DNA of 64,000 nucleotides, taken from positions 88,768,140 to 88,832,139 of the forward strand of contig NC_086247.1 of the NCBI RefSeq assembly GCF_021018805.1, in the 5' to 3' direction. The stretch's first letter is position 1, and each line of letters opens with the position of its first letter. Of this stretch, positions 48,495 through 60,964 are shown in pieces. The stretch is from Prinia subflava (Eukaryota > Chordata > Aves > Passeriformes > Cisticolidae). A program made the position numbers and the translations under genes. Under the pieces are notes generated by a model. The model searched no databases and had not been told where the DNA came from. It saw only the letters and a list, made by a program, of their open reading frames with translations.

Positions 48495-51400
48495 CATATA
48501 TATACACATATGTATGGAGTGTCTGTGTTTGATGTGTGTATATGTCCTTCTTAGAAAAACATTTTCAGCCTTGCTACTGGTTGGAGCTGGGGGCATGGAG
48601 CAGCAGCAGCCTCACTTCTCTTGGGCTGCTGGATTTGGCAGATGAGATATTTTCGAGTATCTGGTGTCAGTGCTTAGGCTTTTTCTGAGTAGGCGTTCAC
48701 CTTTCAGTGGTAGTGAGCTGTCCATCTGGCCTGTGACACATCTGTGAACAGTGTTGAAAATTGTTGATGCTCTGTCCTGGAAGGTTTATTATCTTTCAAA
48801 ACAATGAACTTCAAAACTTTGTGAAGAGTAGAGAGCAGAAGACTTACCCAAGTGGATTTCAGCAGGGTCTCTCCGGCCCAGCATTTGGCCTCCAATGGAG
48901 GGAGTAGGACATTCTGTTCAAGGACACCACATAAGCCTAGCCACTGTCTTTAGCCTCTTCCCCTTATGAAGTCCACACACATTGAATTTAGGGATGTCTG
49001 TCTCATGCCTTTATTATCTAGACATTCATGGAGCTGCTATCCATGAGTACAGTTGATTAAATGCTGTTTGCACCCAACATTTTCTGGCAGCAAACTTGCA
49101 CTTGCAGTGACATTAAAAATACATGATATTATCTTTTCTCCTCAATTTCCAATTTTTTTTCCATTTTCAACAGGTGTGTCCTAGCTCAAGCACTGTGAGT
49201 TGTTAAATAGCAGTTCTACGTTCACCTTACCCACTGCCTTCATCATTTTATAAATCTTGTCCATATTTTGCTCAGCTTTCTTCTCTCCAAACTTGTAGGT
49301 TTCGTATTTCAAGATGTTTAATATAAACTGTCTCATATGAGTACCAGGACTGTGATGTTGCTCTATGTATTTGTAAAAGGTGGAAGAGATAAAACACCTG
49401 TGGCTAGATAGCAGCCCTTCAAATGTTTGCAGAGACTTTTAAACAAACTAGACTTTCTGTTAAATCTTTCTTACGTATTTCTCTTTAGTTTATCGTAGAT
49501 ATGCTGTATTGTCATCCAAACGTGAAAACTTGGCACATAAGGTATAGCTGTCTGTTCTTGTTGCTGTTGGTCTCACAAAAGTAATACTACTCTGGATGAT
49601 TTTTTGTGATAGACATGTTCAAGCTAAAGACAAGCTAATCTCTGCTTTCAGGCATTTGTTCTCACATGCGGCCCAGTAACCTCTTTGTATAGAGGAAGAT
49701 AAATTCTCTAGGGTAAACTTAGCAATGTACTCTGAAAGGGATGGGATTACAACAGTTTATGTGGTGGTAGCACTCAGCTTTCAAACATTTTAGAATCAAA
49801 GAGAGATTTGACTTAATTTTTTGCTTCTAGCCTAAATTATTACAGCTGGAAATTGAAAAATAAATTTTTGCATTGAAAACTGATATAGAAATAATGGAGG
49901 TAATAAAGTTACTCTATTGGAATTAAAACTGTCCTCTGGCACTGTGGGGTTTTTTAGTTTCTTAAATGCCTGAATAGATCACATTCTTGGTAATATGAAC
50001 TAAACAAAATTATTTATTTGGAGCTTTAGACTCTGAAGGCTGCTGAAAAAAAGAAAATACATGTTTTGAGCTAAACAAGTAAACAAAAATATGCACATAT
50101 TCACACAAGTTATTGTAAATCACAATCCAGTGTATACAGATTCGTGTGAAGTATGATTGTATATTTTTCCTCTTGGTTAATTTATTTTGGTTTTCAGTTC
50201 ATCTAGGTCACTTTAGATTTGTTTGTTTCCTATCTGAGATGATTAAGAATTGTAATTTTGTGGAGTTTATCATAAGTTAACTGCTGCTGTGTCAGAGGAG
50301 CTGTCAGTGGCACAATGTATTTGTGGGGAGGAGTTTTTCATAAGTTTATTCATGCTGAGTTTCTGCTGAGTAGCATTGTGCACTGATCAGTCATAACTTT
50401 ATACATGTGTGGGATTTAAGTTGAATTTAATTGACTACAGAAATACATGTATTTAACACCCCACTTTGCCATTAGCTTTAGTAATCCAATTAAGTGCAAA
50501 TTAGAGTAAGACTCAAGCACAGATGAGACAGCAAATAGGCAGATAGAGTTTTTAAGTCTGCACTTTGGTTATTTAGTATAAAGTTGCAGCTACTCTTTTT
50601 TTTTTTTTTTTTAAAGTGATATTTTATAAATTATTCCAATGGCCTTGGTTCAAATAATCACTTGAGACCAGAAACATGTTCATTAGGGGCTGTGCTCAGC
50701 TGCCTGCTCAGCAAGTGTGCAAAGTGGCTAATTTTCACGTCTTTTGATTTTCTCTCTGCTGCCCAATTGCCACTCTGAATTTTCAGGAGGAGAAGCGGTG
50801 CTTCTCCTTATTTTTGCTGCTATCTGCCAACGCTCTTCACACCCTGAGTGTGCCCCTACTTCGGGGCTGGATTTCAACTTCTGACATGTAGAGGGTTTAA
50901 TTAGTGTGATAGAGAAGGTCTTGCTCCACATGGTGTTCTTTAAAATCTGGAAGGGGTGATGAGCTTGAACTACACAAAATCTCTTCTCGAGAATACAGTG
51001 AAAGTTTTCTGGGGTGCGGGATCAGTGGGTATTGTGGGTTGGAAAGCTTTCAGGTGAATGCAACTGCTTTATCTCTGATCTGCCAGTGGCCATCCTCCTA
51101 AGAAAGCCATTCCAAGGATGTCTCTGTCTTCTTCCTTCCAGACAAGTTAAGTCAAGTTCTATCAGATTGTAATCACCACAGAGGCATCTGATTTGGTCAT
51201 CCTCAGAAACAGTCCAGCCTCTGAAGTGCTGTAAGCATTTTGTTTCCCGCTTTATTCATTGCAGCAGTTCTTTGCCTGTCACAGCACTCTAGGTGCTAGG
51301 TACATCAGCACCACCAACACCATCATTGTGTTCCTTAGAACTAGTGGAACTAACTTGGCTGTCTCCATACTTTGTGTCATCAATGCTGACAGCCACCTAA

Positions 51401-51852
51401 ATCTCTCTCTGCTTTTGAAAATGTTCAGGGAACTCAAGTTGTTGACAAACTCTAGCAGCACCAAGATTTGCCAGAAAGTGGATGAAAGATTTCCAAAAGG
51501 ACCATCTCATGGCCTGATGTATATTCTGTATTGCCTACCAGTCCTGGGGTCTTTTGGGCTGTTAGGACTCCATCATTTCAGGTAACTGCTTCTTGCTATG
51601 TCACAGCCAAAAGGATCAATGATAAATTTCTGGATAAAATGGAAGATGGATTTCTTCATTCTCCTTTTCATTCATGGCTATTGCTATGTCCTCACACTAT
51701 AGAGTGGTCTGGGATGGACTAGAGACATGCATGTGTTCATCAGCCTCATTGGAGTTTAGACTTGCAGGCTGTCCTGATTGTTTGTCAGGCGTGAATTCAT
51801 CCCTCTGAATAAGGTGCTGCCCTTGTTTGATCAAGTTTTTGACTTTCTACAG
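48495..51852. other. non-coding stretch between the two LTRs
   Basis: No gene is recognised. It contains a run of 20 T at 50597-50616. Minus-strand frames from 50.7 kb onward are K/E/S-rich in places but broken by stops. Confidence 0.5.
50597..50616. repeat. homopolymer run of 20 T
   Basis: An uninterrupted T20 on the plus strand. On the minus strand it would be an A-tail, preceded by AT-rich sequence containing a TATAAA-like hexamer. Confidence 0.95.
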
Positions 51853-52427
51853 TATCAAGGTTTAACCCCAGCTGGCAACTAAGCCCCACTTGCTCAGTCC
51901 TCCACAGTGGGATGGCAGAGAGAATCACTATAGTAAAAGTGAGGAAACTGGGTGGAGATAAATACAGTTTAATAGTTTACAGTAAAATAGTTTAACTTCT
52001 TATCAGCAGGCAGGCATTCTTCCATCTCCAGGAAAGCAGAGGTCCACTGGCATTTGTCCAGTGATAAATGACATCATTCCTCCTGTCCCCCCCCTTCCTC
52101 CTTCATCCTCCAGCTTTATATGCTGAGCATGATCCTGTATGGTCTGGAATATCCCTTGGGTCAGCTGGGGTCACCTGTCCTGGCTGTGTCACCTCCCAAC
52201 TGCTTGAGCACCCCCAGCCTCTTTGCTGGTGGGATGGTGTGAGGAGCAGAAAAGGCCCTGACACAGTGCAAGCCCTGGTCAGGAGTAATGAAAACATCCC
52301 TGTGCTACCAACCCTGTGTTCAGCACAAATCCAAAACACAGCTTCCTATGAGCCTCTGTGAAAATTAGCTCTAGCCCAGCCATAATAAGCACATGCAGGA
52401 AAGGGGGAGATGGGTTTACTGTCTGCA
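51853..52427 (-). mobile_element. solo LTR of an endogenous retrovirus, ERVK-type, diverged
   Basis: Read on the minus strand, the segment has the order of a common avian ERVK-like LTR. It starts with a U3 ending in a TATA box (complement of CTTTATA, 52114-52120). An ATTAAA polyadenylation signal follows (complement of 51968-51973), then the 'ctcccactgtggagga..' block, then a terminal 'ccagctggggttaaacc' (at 51859-51875). The 3' end is well placed. The 5' end near 52427 is approximate, and I found no convincing target duplication. No gag, pol or env remains. It is more mutated at its edge than the LTR at 47.8 kb. Confidence 0.75.
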
Positions 52428-53746
52428 CCTACTCAATGGGTAAAAATTTTAACAGGTTACTGATTGTCTCTGCAGACTGTATATGATATAACAAATCCAT
52501 CCTGAGCTCATACTTCCAGACCTTCTTAAGGGTCTGCAGACATCTGCCAGTTTCTTCTCCAGATTTCTTTTCAGAAAGGTATCTCTCTGTCTAGCTTCAA
52601 GGAAAAGCCTTTTGGTTTTTTTTTCCTTTTACGGATTTGAGGCTCTGTATTACTTGCTACCTCAACAATTGCAGCTGACTTTATTCAGACAAAGCTTGGG
52701 AATAGTTACATCTTGAATATCACCTTTCCTTCAAGGTCTGTGCTTCATAGCATGAATGAGGATCATCCATGTTCTGGTGGCTCAGTTTGTTGCAGCACAC
52801 CTAGTCTCACCCTCAGAAAAGGCAATGCCATAAACAGCAGAAAGGAATAGACTGTTACTTAAGTTTCAAATCAGTGCTTTATGTTGGTCCCTTGCAGTCT
52901 GCCAGTTCTGATAGTGAATGCTCATTTTGGAGTACCTGCTTGAGTTAAGGGTCTGTGCTAAGGTCTATTTAGCACCTATTTGAGTCTGTCATTTGCCTAT
53001 CAGTCAAGTTGCTGTAGTTTCTCTATCCTTTCCACATTCCTTAAAGAGCTTTTACAGTTTCTTGCCTTCAGGTGGAGATGGAGGAATTTAAATACTAAAC
53101 TGTTTGTTCTTCTGTGTCATCAGTTTCAGATCCTTAGCATAGCTGTTGACTTTCTAGTCTGTGTAGATGAATTTCTAAGTTGCTCTCACTTATTCAGAGG
53201 CCACTTGTGGCCAGTTGTGTCTTGATGATATCATTCCCTTTCAGAGATACCACAGGTTTGTCCCTAAGACGGTATCAGAATTTCACCCGGATCAGCTCCC
53301 TTTCCAGAGTCTTATGCTTTGATATTAGAACTTCTTCATGTTTATCTTGAGATACAGGAACATTTTTGGCAAGTTTGAGAGTTTGCTTGACTTGATCAGT
53401 GATTGTTCAAATGGCCATAGGCTCTGTCAGTGCTCACTGAGAAACCACCTCAACAGAACCATTCAAAGCCCTGGTCTGACTCCAGCAAGGTCCAAGCAAC
53501 TTCTGGGGTGCTGTTGAAGTACACCTTTATTTCCAGCCTCTGTCAGGGAGCTGCCTGAAGTCTCCCATCATCTTTTTCAGTGGATGCTGATCTATGTGTG
53601 ATGCTGATTTCTGTCTAAAGGTTGAAGCAGTGTTTGGTGGAGTGGCTCTGTAGTCACTGCTTGCGTGCAGGACATGACTCTCCATTTGCCTCCTTCAGTC
53701 CCAGTGTAGCTGTGTGGAGTGAGTGGAGCTTTGAGTTGTCATTCAA
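52428..53746. other. non-coding stretch, possibly repeat- or pseudogene-derived
   Basis: No gene is recognised. On the minus strand, near 53300-53410, one frame reads a 36-codon K/E-rich open segment, but stops recur at about the random rate. It ends at the pentanucleotide tract. Confidence 0.4.
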
Positions 53747-54138
53747 AAGAGAAGAGAAGAGAAAGGAGAAGAGAAGAGAAGAGAAGAGAAGAGAAGAGAA
53801 GAGAAGAGAAGAGAAGAGAAGAGAAGAGAAGAGAAGAGAAGAGAAGAGAAGAGAAGAGAAGAGAAGAGAAGAGAAGAGAAGAGAAGAGAAGAGAAGAGAA
53901 GAGAAGAGAAGAGAAGAGAAGAGAAGAGAAGAGAAGAGAAGAGAAGAGAAGAGAAGAGAAGAGAAGAGAAGAGAAGAGAAGAGAAGAGAGAGAAGAGAAG
54001 AGAAGAGAGAGAAGAGAAGAGAAGAGAAGAGAAGAGAAGAGAAGAGGAGAGGAGAGGAGAGGAGAGGAGAGGAGAGGAGAGGAGAGGAGAGGAGAGGAGA
54101 GGAGAGGAGAGGAGAGGAGAGGAGAGGAGAGGAGAGGA
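53747..54138 (+). repeat. pentanucleotide satellite-like tract, (GAGAA)n then (GGAGA)n
   Basis: About 390 bp consist only of A and G. The first 300 bp are GAGAA units with two short interruptions at about 53985-54012. From about 54043 the unit becomes GGAGA until 54137. Both strands stay open in all frames because no stop can form, which yields spurious ORFs of 148-200 codons of KRREE or LLFSS repeats. Confidence 0.97.
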
Positions 54139-54785
54139 TTACATTCACCACCAGATACTCTCTGAGATGCACAATCCACATGCACATATGTTCCCCTCCC
54201 ACACTTGCAGTCCCTTCAAAGTAGTGTGTTGGCATGGAAGAAAGGCAACCAAATTAAATGCCCTTTACCTTGTTTCCCCATCTGCTGTTTTTTTAACCAG
54301 AATGTTATTTTTCTCGTAAACTGAACAGCACTGAGATTTGAGTGAGAAGGTTTGTCTTTATAAATGTGAGCATGAGACATCAGTTCACAAATATATGTTC
54401 TGCTGCAGATTAATGGTAGACATATTTTGTATCGTCAGAGTTCTTCCAAACCCTTCCTGGTTTATTATCCCTCTTGTTAAATTACTGCATGTTGTTGGCA
54501 AAATTATAGAGGGAGTTTGAAATAAATTATCATAAATATACCAGCATTCTGTTTAGATAAACAAAGCATTGCATATGTCTTACCTTAACAATTGCTGCTG
54601 CTTTCGTGTTGTCATGTCCCAGCTTACAGATAATTCATCAGCCCATCTGGCCCCAAAGGAGCAGCCAGGTCCCTTCTGTCCTCTCCCATCCTCACAGGCA
54701 CTCCCATTCTGCCTTCTGCCACTACACCTCTCCAAAAAAAGTGGGTGGGAGCATTGCATGCTGGTGATGTGTCCTGCTCCCTAGG
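54139..54785. other. non-coding stretch
   Basis: No gene or named repeat is seen between the pentanucleotide tract and the CR1. Confidence 0.5.
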
Positions 54786-54788
54786 CCA

Positions 54789-54950
54789 TCACAGAGTCAT
54801 AGAATGGTTTGGGTTGGAAGGGACCTTAAAGATCACCTAGTTCTAGCCTCTTCTAAACCCCTGGCCATGGGCAGGACCACCTTTCACTAGGCTTGATCGT
54901 TCAAAGGCTCATCAAACCTGGCATTGAACAGAGCCAGACAGCTGCAGTCA
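54789..54950 (-). mobile_element. CR1 LINE 3' end, minus strand
   Basis: On the plus strand it begins with the tail repeats 'tcacagagtcatagaatgg', followed by 'ttgggttggaagggacctta', 'aagatcacctagttct' and 'catcaaacctggcattgaac'. This is the exact reverse of the plus-strand copies at 22.5 and 27.9 kb. It is the best conserved tail in the window, with about 160 bp remaining. Confidence 0.94.
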
Positions 54951-56893
54951 ATACTGTATTCTTTCACTTGGGGAAATAGGAACTGGAATGAGAAGGGGAG
55001 ATATCAAACAAAATTCTGGAAATGTGATGCTAGACGATTTACATGTTTTGATTTACTAGGTTAGTGTGATGTCATCCTCCATGATGTGTCCCTGAATTTT
55101 TCCAGGAGGTTCAAAGGCACAGAAGCTCTCTGGATTCTTTGCTGCTGTGTGGTACCAATGTACTATCATTAGTCCAAAACATTTTCTTTCGTTTTGTATT
55201 TATAGGAAAATGCCTTACTTTTTGCCTTACTTTGGGTACATAACCAAAATTCAAAGTTTCATTTGATTCTGTTCATCTTTTCATCCTTATCTTAAGCAAA
55301 CCCTATGGGCTAGAAATATAGTCATTCTAAATGGAAGTGTATAATCTTCAAAAATTTCAAGTTACAATAATGTTGTGTTTGTTACTTAATGCTGGTGAGA
55401 GGATTAGCTTTTTTTGTTTATTTTTACATACACCAGAACTACTAGCTTCTCCTTTCCAAGTGTTCAAAACTACCACTTACCAGTGGGATTTCAAGCAATT
55501 AACTTATGCATTTTCCTGATACCTGATATCATTAGGTATTTGTATCTGCATTTAAATATGTCAATACATCTATCTGAAAGGTAGTTTATTTAAATTGTGT
55601 GTCAATCTATAAGGCTTTAATTCAAGACTGAAATGTTTTCCTAAAATATTTACATCAGCTCAGACATCTGATTGGCTTAATGCAGGAACTATTTGTGTCT
55701 ATAGCTCATGTCATAAAAGATCTCACGTTTCCGTAAAGTGACATCTATTCTTAAAATCTCTGATGTTTTCACATTGTGAAGGAACATTGCGTGCTGCTAA
55801 TAACAGCAGTGACAACTTGAAAGGTCCTTTCTGTCTTCAGGCACATTCAATGCAGGAGTTTGTGCCCACAAAGAACAGTGAGAAAACTCCACTGACTTGT
55901 GTGGGAACAGAAATAGTCTCTGATATCATTTAACCTCATTTTTCGTTGCTCATCTTCAATGGTTAAGTACATTTTAATGTCCCCACTTAGCCAGTGGGGG
56001 CAAACTGATGAAAATGGAGATGTTAACGTGTTCTGTGCTCAGAAAGACAATGTTAGAATGTGGGCTTAACCTAGGGAAGTTTTCTGGCTCTGTAAACCTC
56101 CCGCGTTGTGATTCAATGTCTGTATCTGTTATTTCTATTTTCATTTTCTTCAGTTAGTACATTTAGTTTAGACTACTAGCAGATGAAATCTGCTTGGTAT
56201 ATCCACTGCTGGTGCTAGACATAGCAAGAGCTGGTGTTGTTTTGACAGGCAGACAAACAGATTTACAGTTTTAAATTGAAAATTTCATCCTTTGGAGCTA
56301 TTATGAGAACTTGGTTAAAACATTAATGGGATATTAAAGTAATAGTATTTTGACTTCTCCTGACAAGAATGGCAAATTTTCTGAGTGACAGTTCAGCTAA
56401 AGAGATTCCAACCTGCAAGTGTAATTTTCAAAGGGACATTTTACAAATTAACATTATAAAACAATCATTGGAAAAGTATTTTCCTGATAGTAAATGGAAA
56501 GTATCTATTCCAAATCCACCATACATTACATTGTTAAATCAGTGGCTGTGTTTTCAGACACCAGCAACATTTTGAGCTTAGTCCTGCTTTAATGAATAGA
56601 AGGATTTCTTTCAACTTTATAGAATCTGAGGCCAGAACAAGCTAATTTTTGTGGTGGGAGCATGCTGAGCTAACAAACTGGCTAATTTGAGAGCATACCT
56701 ACGCATACACACGTAGTAAATTCAATAGGGTGCTAATTTTAGCTGATGTGAGCTGGGAGCAAGCCAATTGTGGAAATGCAAGGTTTTTACTTGTTAGCTT
56801 CCTTTTAGTCTGCCTTGTATATGAGTAATGAGTGGGGTTTTTTCATACTTTCCTGATACTCCTTTAGCTCAGGGAGTTGTTAGTTTCCTTTAG

Positions 56894-57075
56894 TCTGCTT
56901 TGGAAGGGAAAATATAATGTATAAACAGATGATGAGTGATGAGCTGGATAAAATGTACCACTCTCTGGTAACTATATGCTTATGGGCTGACCTGGATAGA
57001 GCCTTTCCTAGGAATGTCCTTGGATATGTGAGAGAGCAAAAAGAGAGACTGTGCACATTTGTGCATAAAGAGCAG
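56894..57075 (+). CDS. weak candidate exon, unidentified
   Basis: A frame of 60 codons, with a Lys/Asp/Leu/Arg-rich composition including DELDKMYHSL and YVREQKERLC, runs into a consensus donor (CAG|GTGAGG at 57076). The upstream side has only a mediocre acceptor (TTTCCTTTAG, 56884-56893), and a stop in frame lies at 56881-56883. Codon composition looks coding-like, but I know no matching protein. The length would be 182 bp, entering in phase 1 and leaving in phase 0. It could equally be a chance frame. Confidence 0.2.
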
Positions 57076-58659
57076 GTGAGGCTGGGGGAAGGACTCTGAG
57101 TAGCTCAGAGGTCTCAGAATTGGGGGCTTCCCACTGATGTTGAAGCAAACCTACTCTGGTGAGATCATCATTCCCACCTGCAGCACAACAAAACCAGTTT
57201 CTGCTGTCTGGGTATCCCTTGGTTAGGACATCCCTCACATCTAGATTTCAGTCAAATGAACTTTTACTCTACTTTTGTCGTGATCTCAGCACCATTTAGT
57301 CCCAAAAGAAAGATCTGCTGTATGGGACTTTTCCTGCTCTCTTTGCCAAACCTCCTGTTCCTTTCTCTGTCTTTAAATAAGGTTATTAGGTGTGAGCTCT
57401 TTCCTAGTCTTCATTCCTAGTGAGTTTCTACAGCAGTATGGAAATTGCTCCATTTGATCCCTGCTTTTCAAATGGAAGATTATGTTAAAGAAATGCAGAA
57501 AATGTGACTAAGGAGCTTGTTCTGTTTGAACATCATTATGTGCAAGGATGGTTTGGTTAACATCTTGTTCCTTTCATTTCTGTTTTTTCTCCCCAGACTC
57601 ATGTTTGGATATTTTGTATTCAGTGTCTCATCTGACCATGTAGCAGTTGCTCTCTGCTGAAAACCCTTAAACTGGCTGCTGTGTAGTGAGCCTGTCTATC
57701 ATTCTGTTTTCATGGCCTTTCTTCTTCAGTGTTAGAGGTGGAAGTGTTCTAATGATTTGCTAGCCAGATCCTAACTTTCCAGTAACAACTGGACATCCTT
57801 AAGTTACAAACAGGTATTTCAGTTGTGAAACTGTTGACAGTATTTCCTGACACTCAAGGAAAATTTCTGGATGTCCCTGAGCTATTCTAGTTAATTTCTG
57901 TCTGTTTACTTTCTTTAACTATTTCTATTTAAACAGCTTTTATTTTTACATGGATAATCAGGTGGAACTGGTTTCTACTTCGGCACTGACTGGGAGCTCA
58001 TTAATATGTCTTCTGGGAGGCGTCCTGTCTTTTTGCTTGTATTTGGAGTGCCCAGCAAGGAAGAACTTCTCAGGCTGTGATTGCTGGTGATGTGAGATAT
58101 CATAGCATTGTCTTGCCACTTACTCACAGTCACGGTGCTTTATCTTAACAGCATTTAAAATGCGATTACTTTTCTTAGATTAGTATGAAGGGTTCTGAGT
58201 AGATTAGGAATATAGAGCTGTTAAAGGGCTATAATGCAGAGCCAGTACATGAATGCCATAGGGCTACTTAATATGGCAAATATTTTAAGTTTTTCTCAGG
58301 ATCTTTAAAAAGCTGTAGTATATACCCTTGCTAAATGTTCATATGTTGCCATTTCATGTGTGTAGTTAGGCATTAACCATAGCCTGTGCAGTCAGTGTCT
58401 GCTGGTTTTGCATTGCTTTTTGTCTGTCTTTCAATGTCAAGTCCCGTGAAACTTCACAGTGGTTCAGCCTCTGCTGGTTTCTTACACCATAATCATTGAT
58501 CAGTATCAAATGTCGTGTTTCATTTAATGTGTGTCATGCTGGGCAGGAAATTAATTCTTTTTGGGGGAAAAAAAATGCTATTTCCCTTTAGTCAGAGATT
58601 TTTCAGATGTGTTGAAGTGTTGCATTTGATTCCTGTTTGCATATGGACGTTGGAATTTC

Positions 58660-58717
58660 ACAGTTGAGGCTCTCGTGTTACCTCAGTTACAGTTGAGGCT
58701 CTCGTGTTACCTCAGTT
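58660..58717 (+). repeat. perfect 29-bp tandem duplication
   Basis: Positions 58660-58688 and 58689-58717 are identical, with no spacer. The unit begins ACAGTTGAGG and contains CTCTCGTG. Confidence 0.97.
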
Positions 58718-60194
58718 GTCAGATGTTTATTGCTGTTTGATCTTCAGGGTCTTCCTCATCAAGCACACTGATTTTATGGCTAAAAATCTGCTGGTTGTTA
58801 CTTTCTTCACTTGAGATGCAAGATGAGATAAATGAGACCAAAACTGTTCTAAAGAAGGTATTTCCTGGTCTTGTTAGCAGTTATGTCCTTTACACCTCAT
58901 CAGAAGGCAAGGTTGTCTTAATGTGAGTAGCCATGACTTGAAAAGGTGCCCCCAGGAAGACAGCCCCAGACTGCAGCTTATCATTTACTCTTTACCTGTC
59001 CCAAGGCCAGACAAGGGTTGGCAGGCTCTCACATCTGACGTGAAACTGTATCGTGGGAGAGCTTCCGATAAGTCCAAGCCTTGTGCCTGGGGGCGAAGGT
59101 GTCTCCCTTTCTTTATGCTGAAATGTTATTGCACAATTTATAAAGCTAATCCGCTCTGCCCTCTGCCCTCGCAATGGTGTTTCACCATATGTGAGGACTA
59201 GCCTAGAGGACACCTCTGTGGCTGGAACCTTCAAATCTGTCAGGTGCTGTGTTTCATGTAGGAGGTTATGTGTGTTCCTGTTTCTTGGGGAGGAACCTTT
59301 TATGGTTTGAATTAATCATATCTGTATCTCTTCACTGTAGCTTCAATCATTCCAGAACATTATTCTCCCCTTTCAGCTTTAGTGTAACCTTGTAACTTAA
59401 ACACTGTTGAGGGAGGTCCTGAAACCTGGGACCCGAGGAGCCCCTTGCTCACTCCCACACCAGCTTCTCTCTCCCTCACAGGAGAAGTATGGACAGGCCT
59501 ATTATTTCAGGGAAACATTACTCAAAGGCAAGAAATACTTTTACCTTTCCTAAATGTTACATTCATAGGTAACATACCTTCACAATTCACTCCTGTAAAT
59601 ATGGAAGTAGTGGAAACAGTAGATTGTGTAGTTTAAACTTTACCATTTGTACTGAATATTATTAAATAATAATTGCCAATTCTTAGCAATTCCTCTTTTT
59701 TGGTAGCCAGAAATATGGGTATTTCTTGGAATGTCTGTTGAAAACCCCAAAATTCCATATGAGCAGAATGTTTCTATATTGCATTTTTTTTGTTGAGGTG
59801 CCTGTTAGTTTTGCCATTAGTAAGATAAAATATGAGTAGAATTTAGCGGTGGGAATTGTTTCACAATGGAAGTTGCAAATGGGGAAAAAAATTAAGCAAA
59901 AAGGAAAAGAAAAAATCAGGATTCCTGGGGATGTTGTTCCTGGTGTAGCAAGAGAATGTATCATTGGTGTGTACTCTGATCATGATGACTTAAGATGAAG
60001 ACCTGTGGAAGCACGGAGACAGTGCCTTGGGTATGAACGTGAGCAAAAGTACTTTGCAGACATTCAGCTCTGTCTGTTCCAGTCTCATAACAAAGGAAGT
60101 TGATGCAAGCTCTAGGATGAAATGGCTTCTATTTTAGAGTTGGAGACAAGGGGACACTGTTTCCCACAGTATTGGTGTATCCAGGTGAGGTTGG

Positions 60195-60955
60195 TAAGGT
60201 CTGGCTAGGTGGACAACCAGAGGAGTAGTTCAACACGTACAAATGCAAAGCCCTGCAGCCAGGCAGGAGGAGCCCCCAGCTGGGGACTGACAGGCCAAGA
60301 GCAGCTCTCAGGAAAGGCCCTGAGGTTGTGGTGGGCAGCAAGCTAGACGCCCATCAGCAGCACACCTGGCCGCAGGGGACACCACAGCATCTTGGGATGC
60401 ATGAATGAAAGCATGACCAGAGCAGGGGAAGGAATTATCTGCCTCTATTCAGCAATCCTCAGGCCACTTTTAGATGCTACAGTTACACCAGCAGCACCCC
60501 ACTGCCCCCAGTGCAGGAGGAACATCAGAAACCTGGAGTGAGTTCAGTGTTGAGGCACCACAGCCATCAGGGCTGGAGCATTTGCCCTCTGAAGAGAAAC
60601 TGAGGGACCGGGGTTCACTCAGACTTGAGAAAAGGTGGTTTTGGAGGTGGTTATCATGGAGTCAGATTATTCACAGTGGAGAATGGTGAGATGATGAGAG
60701 GCAATAGGAACAAGTTGAAACTAGAGTGACGGAGACTGGCTTGTTGCCCATGAGGACGATCAAGCAGTGGAAGATGTTGCTCACAGAAGCTGTGTAGACC
60801 CTCTCCTTGAAGGTTTCCAATAATTTACAGTTCAAAGCCCTGTGGACTCAGGTCTGATCCCATAGTTGGCCCTGATTTGAGCAGAAGGCTGGATTAGAGA
60901 TTTTATGAGGTCTCTTCCCACCTGAATTGTTTTGTGATGAAATGAAATATGAAAT
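60195..60955 (+). mobile_element. CR1 LINE 3' end, about 760 bp
   Basis: This is the longest recent-looking CR1 piece here. The first half preserves the reverse-transcriptase-downstream region in degraded form ('caaatgcaaagccctgcagc', 'ccagctggggactgacaggc'). Then come 'gaagagaaactgagggaccg', 'caggtctgatccca' and 'tggccctg', and an end of 'aaggctggattagag', 'aggtctcttcccacctgaat' and a 'ttttgtgatga' tail. It is plus-oriented. No intact frame of useful length remains, so it cannot encode an active enzyme. Confidence 0.8.
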
Positions 60956-60964
60956 ACCAGTTTT

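Larger units (their letters stand above)
54955..60190. other. presumed intron or intergenic DNA
   Basis: Apart from the weak exon candidate at 56.9 kb and the tandem duplication at 58.66 kb, no feature can be supported. A GC-richer segment at 58920-59220 has open, unrecognised frames on both strands. Confidence 0.5.

Noticed and set aside
53622..54235. Open frames of 193-200 codons on both strands
   Set aside because: They are translations of the (GAGAA)n/(GGAGA)n tract, which lacks stops in every frame.
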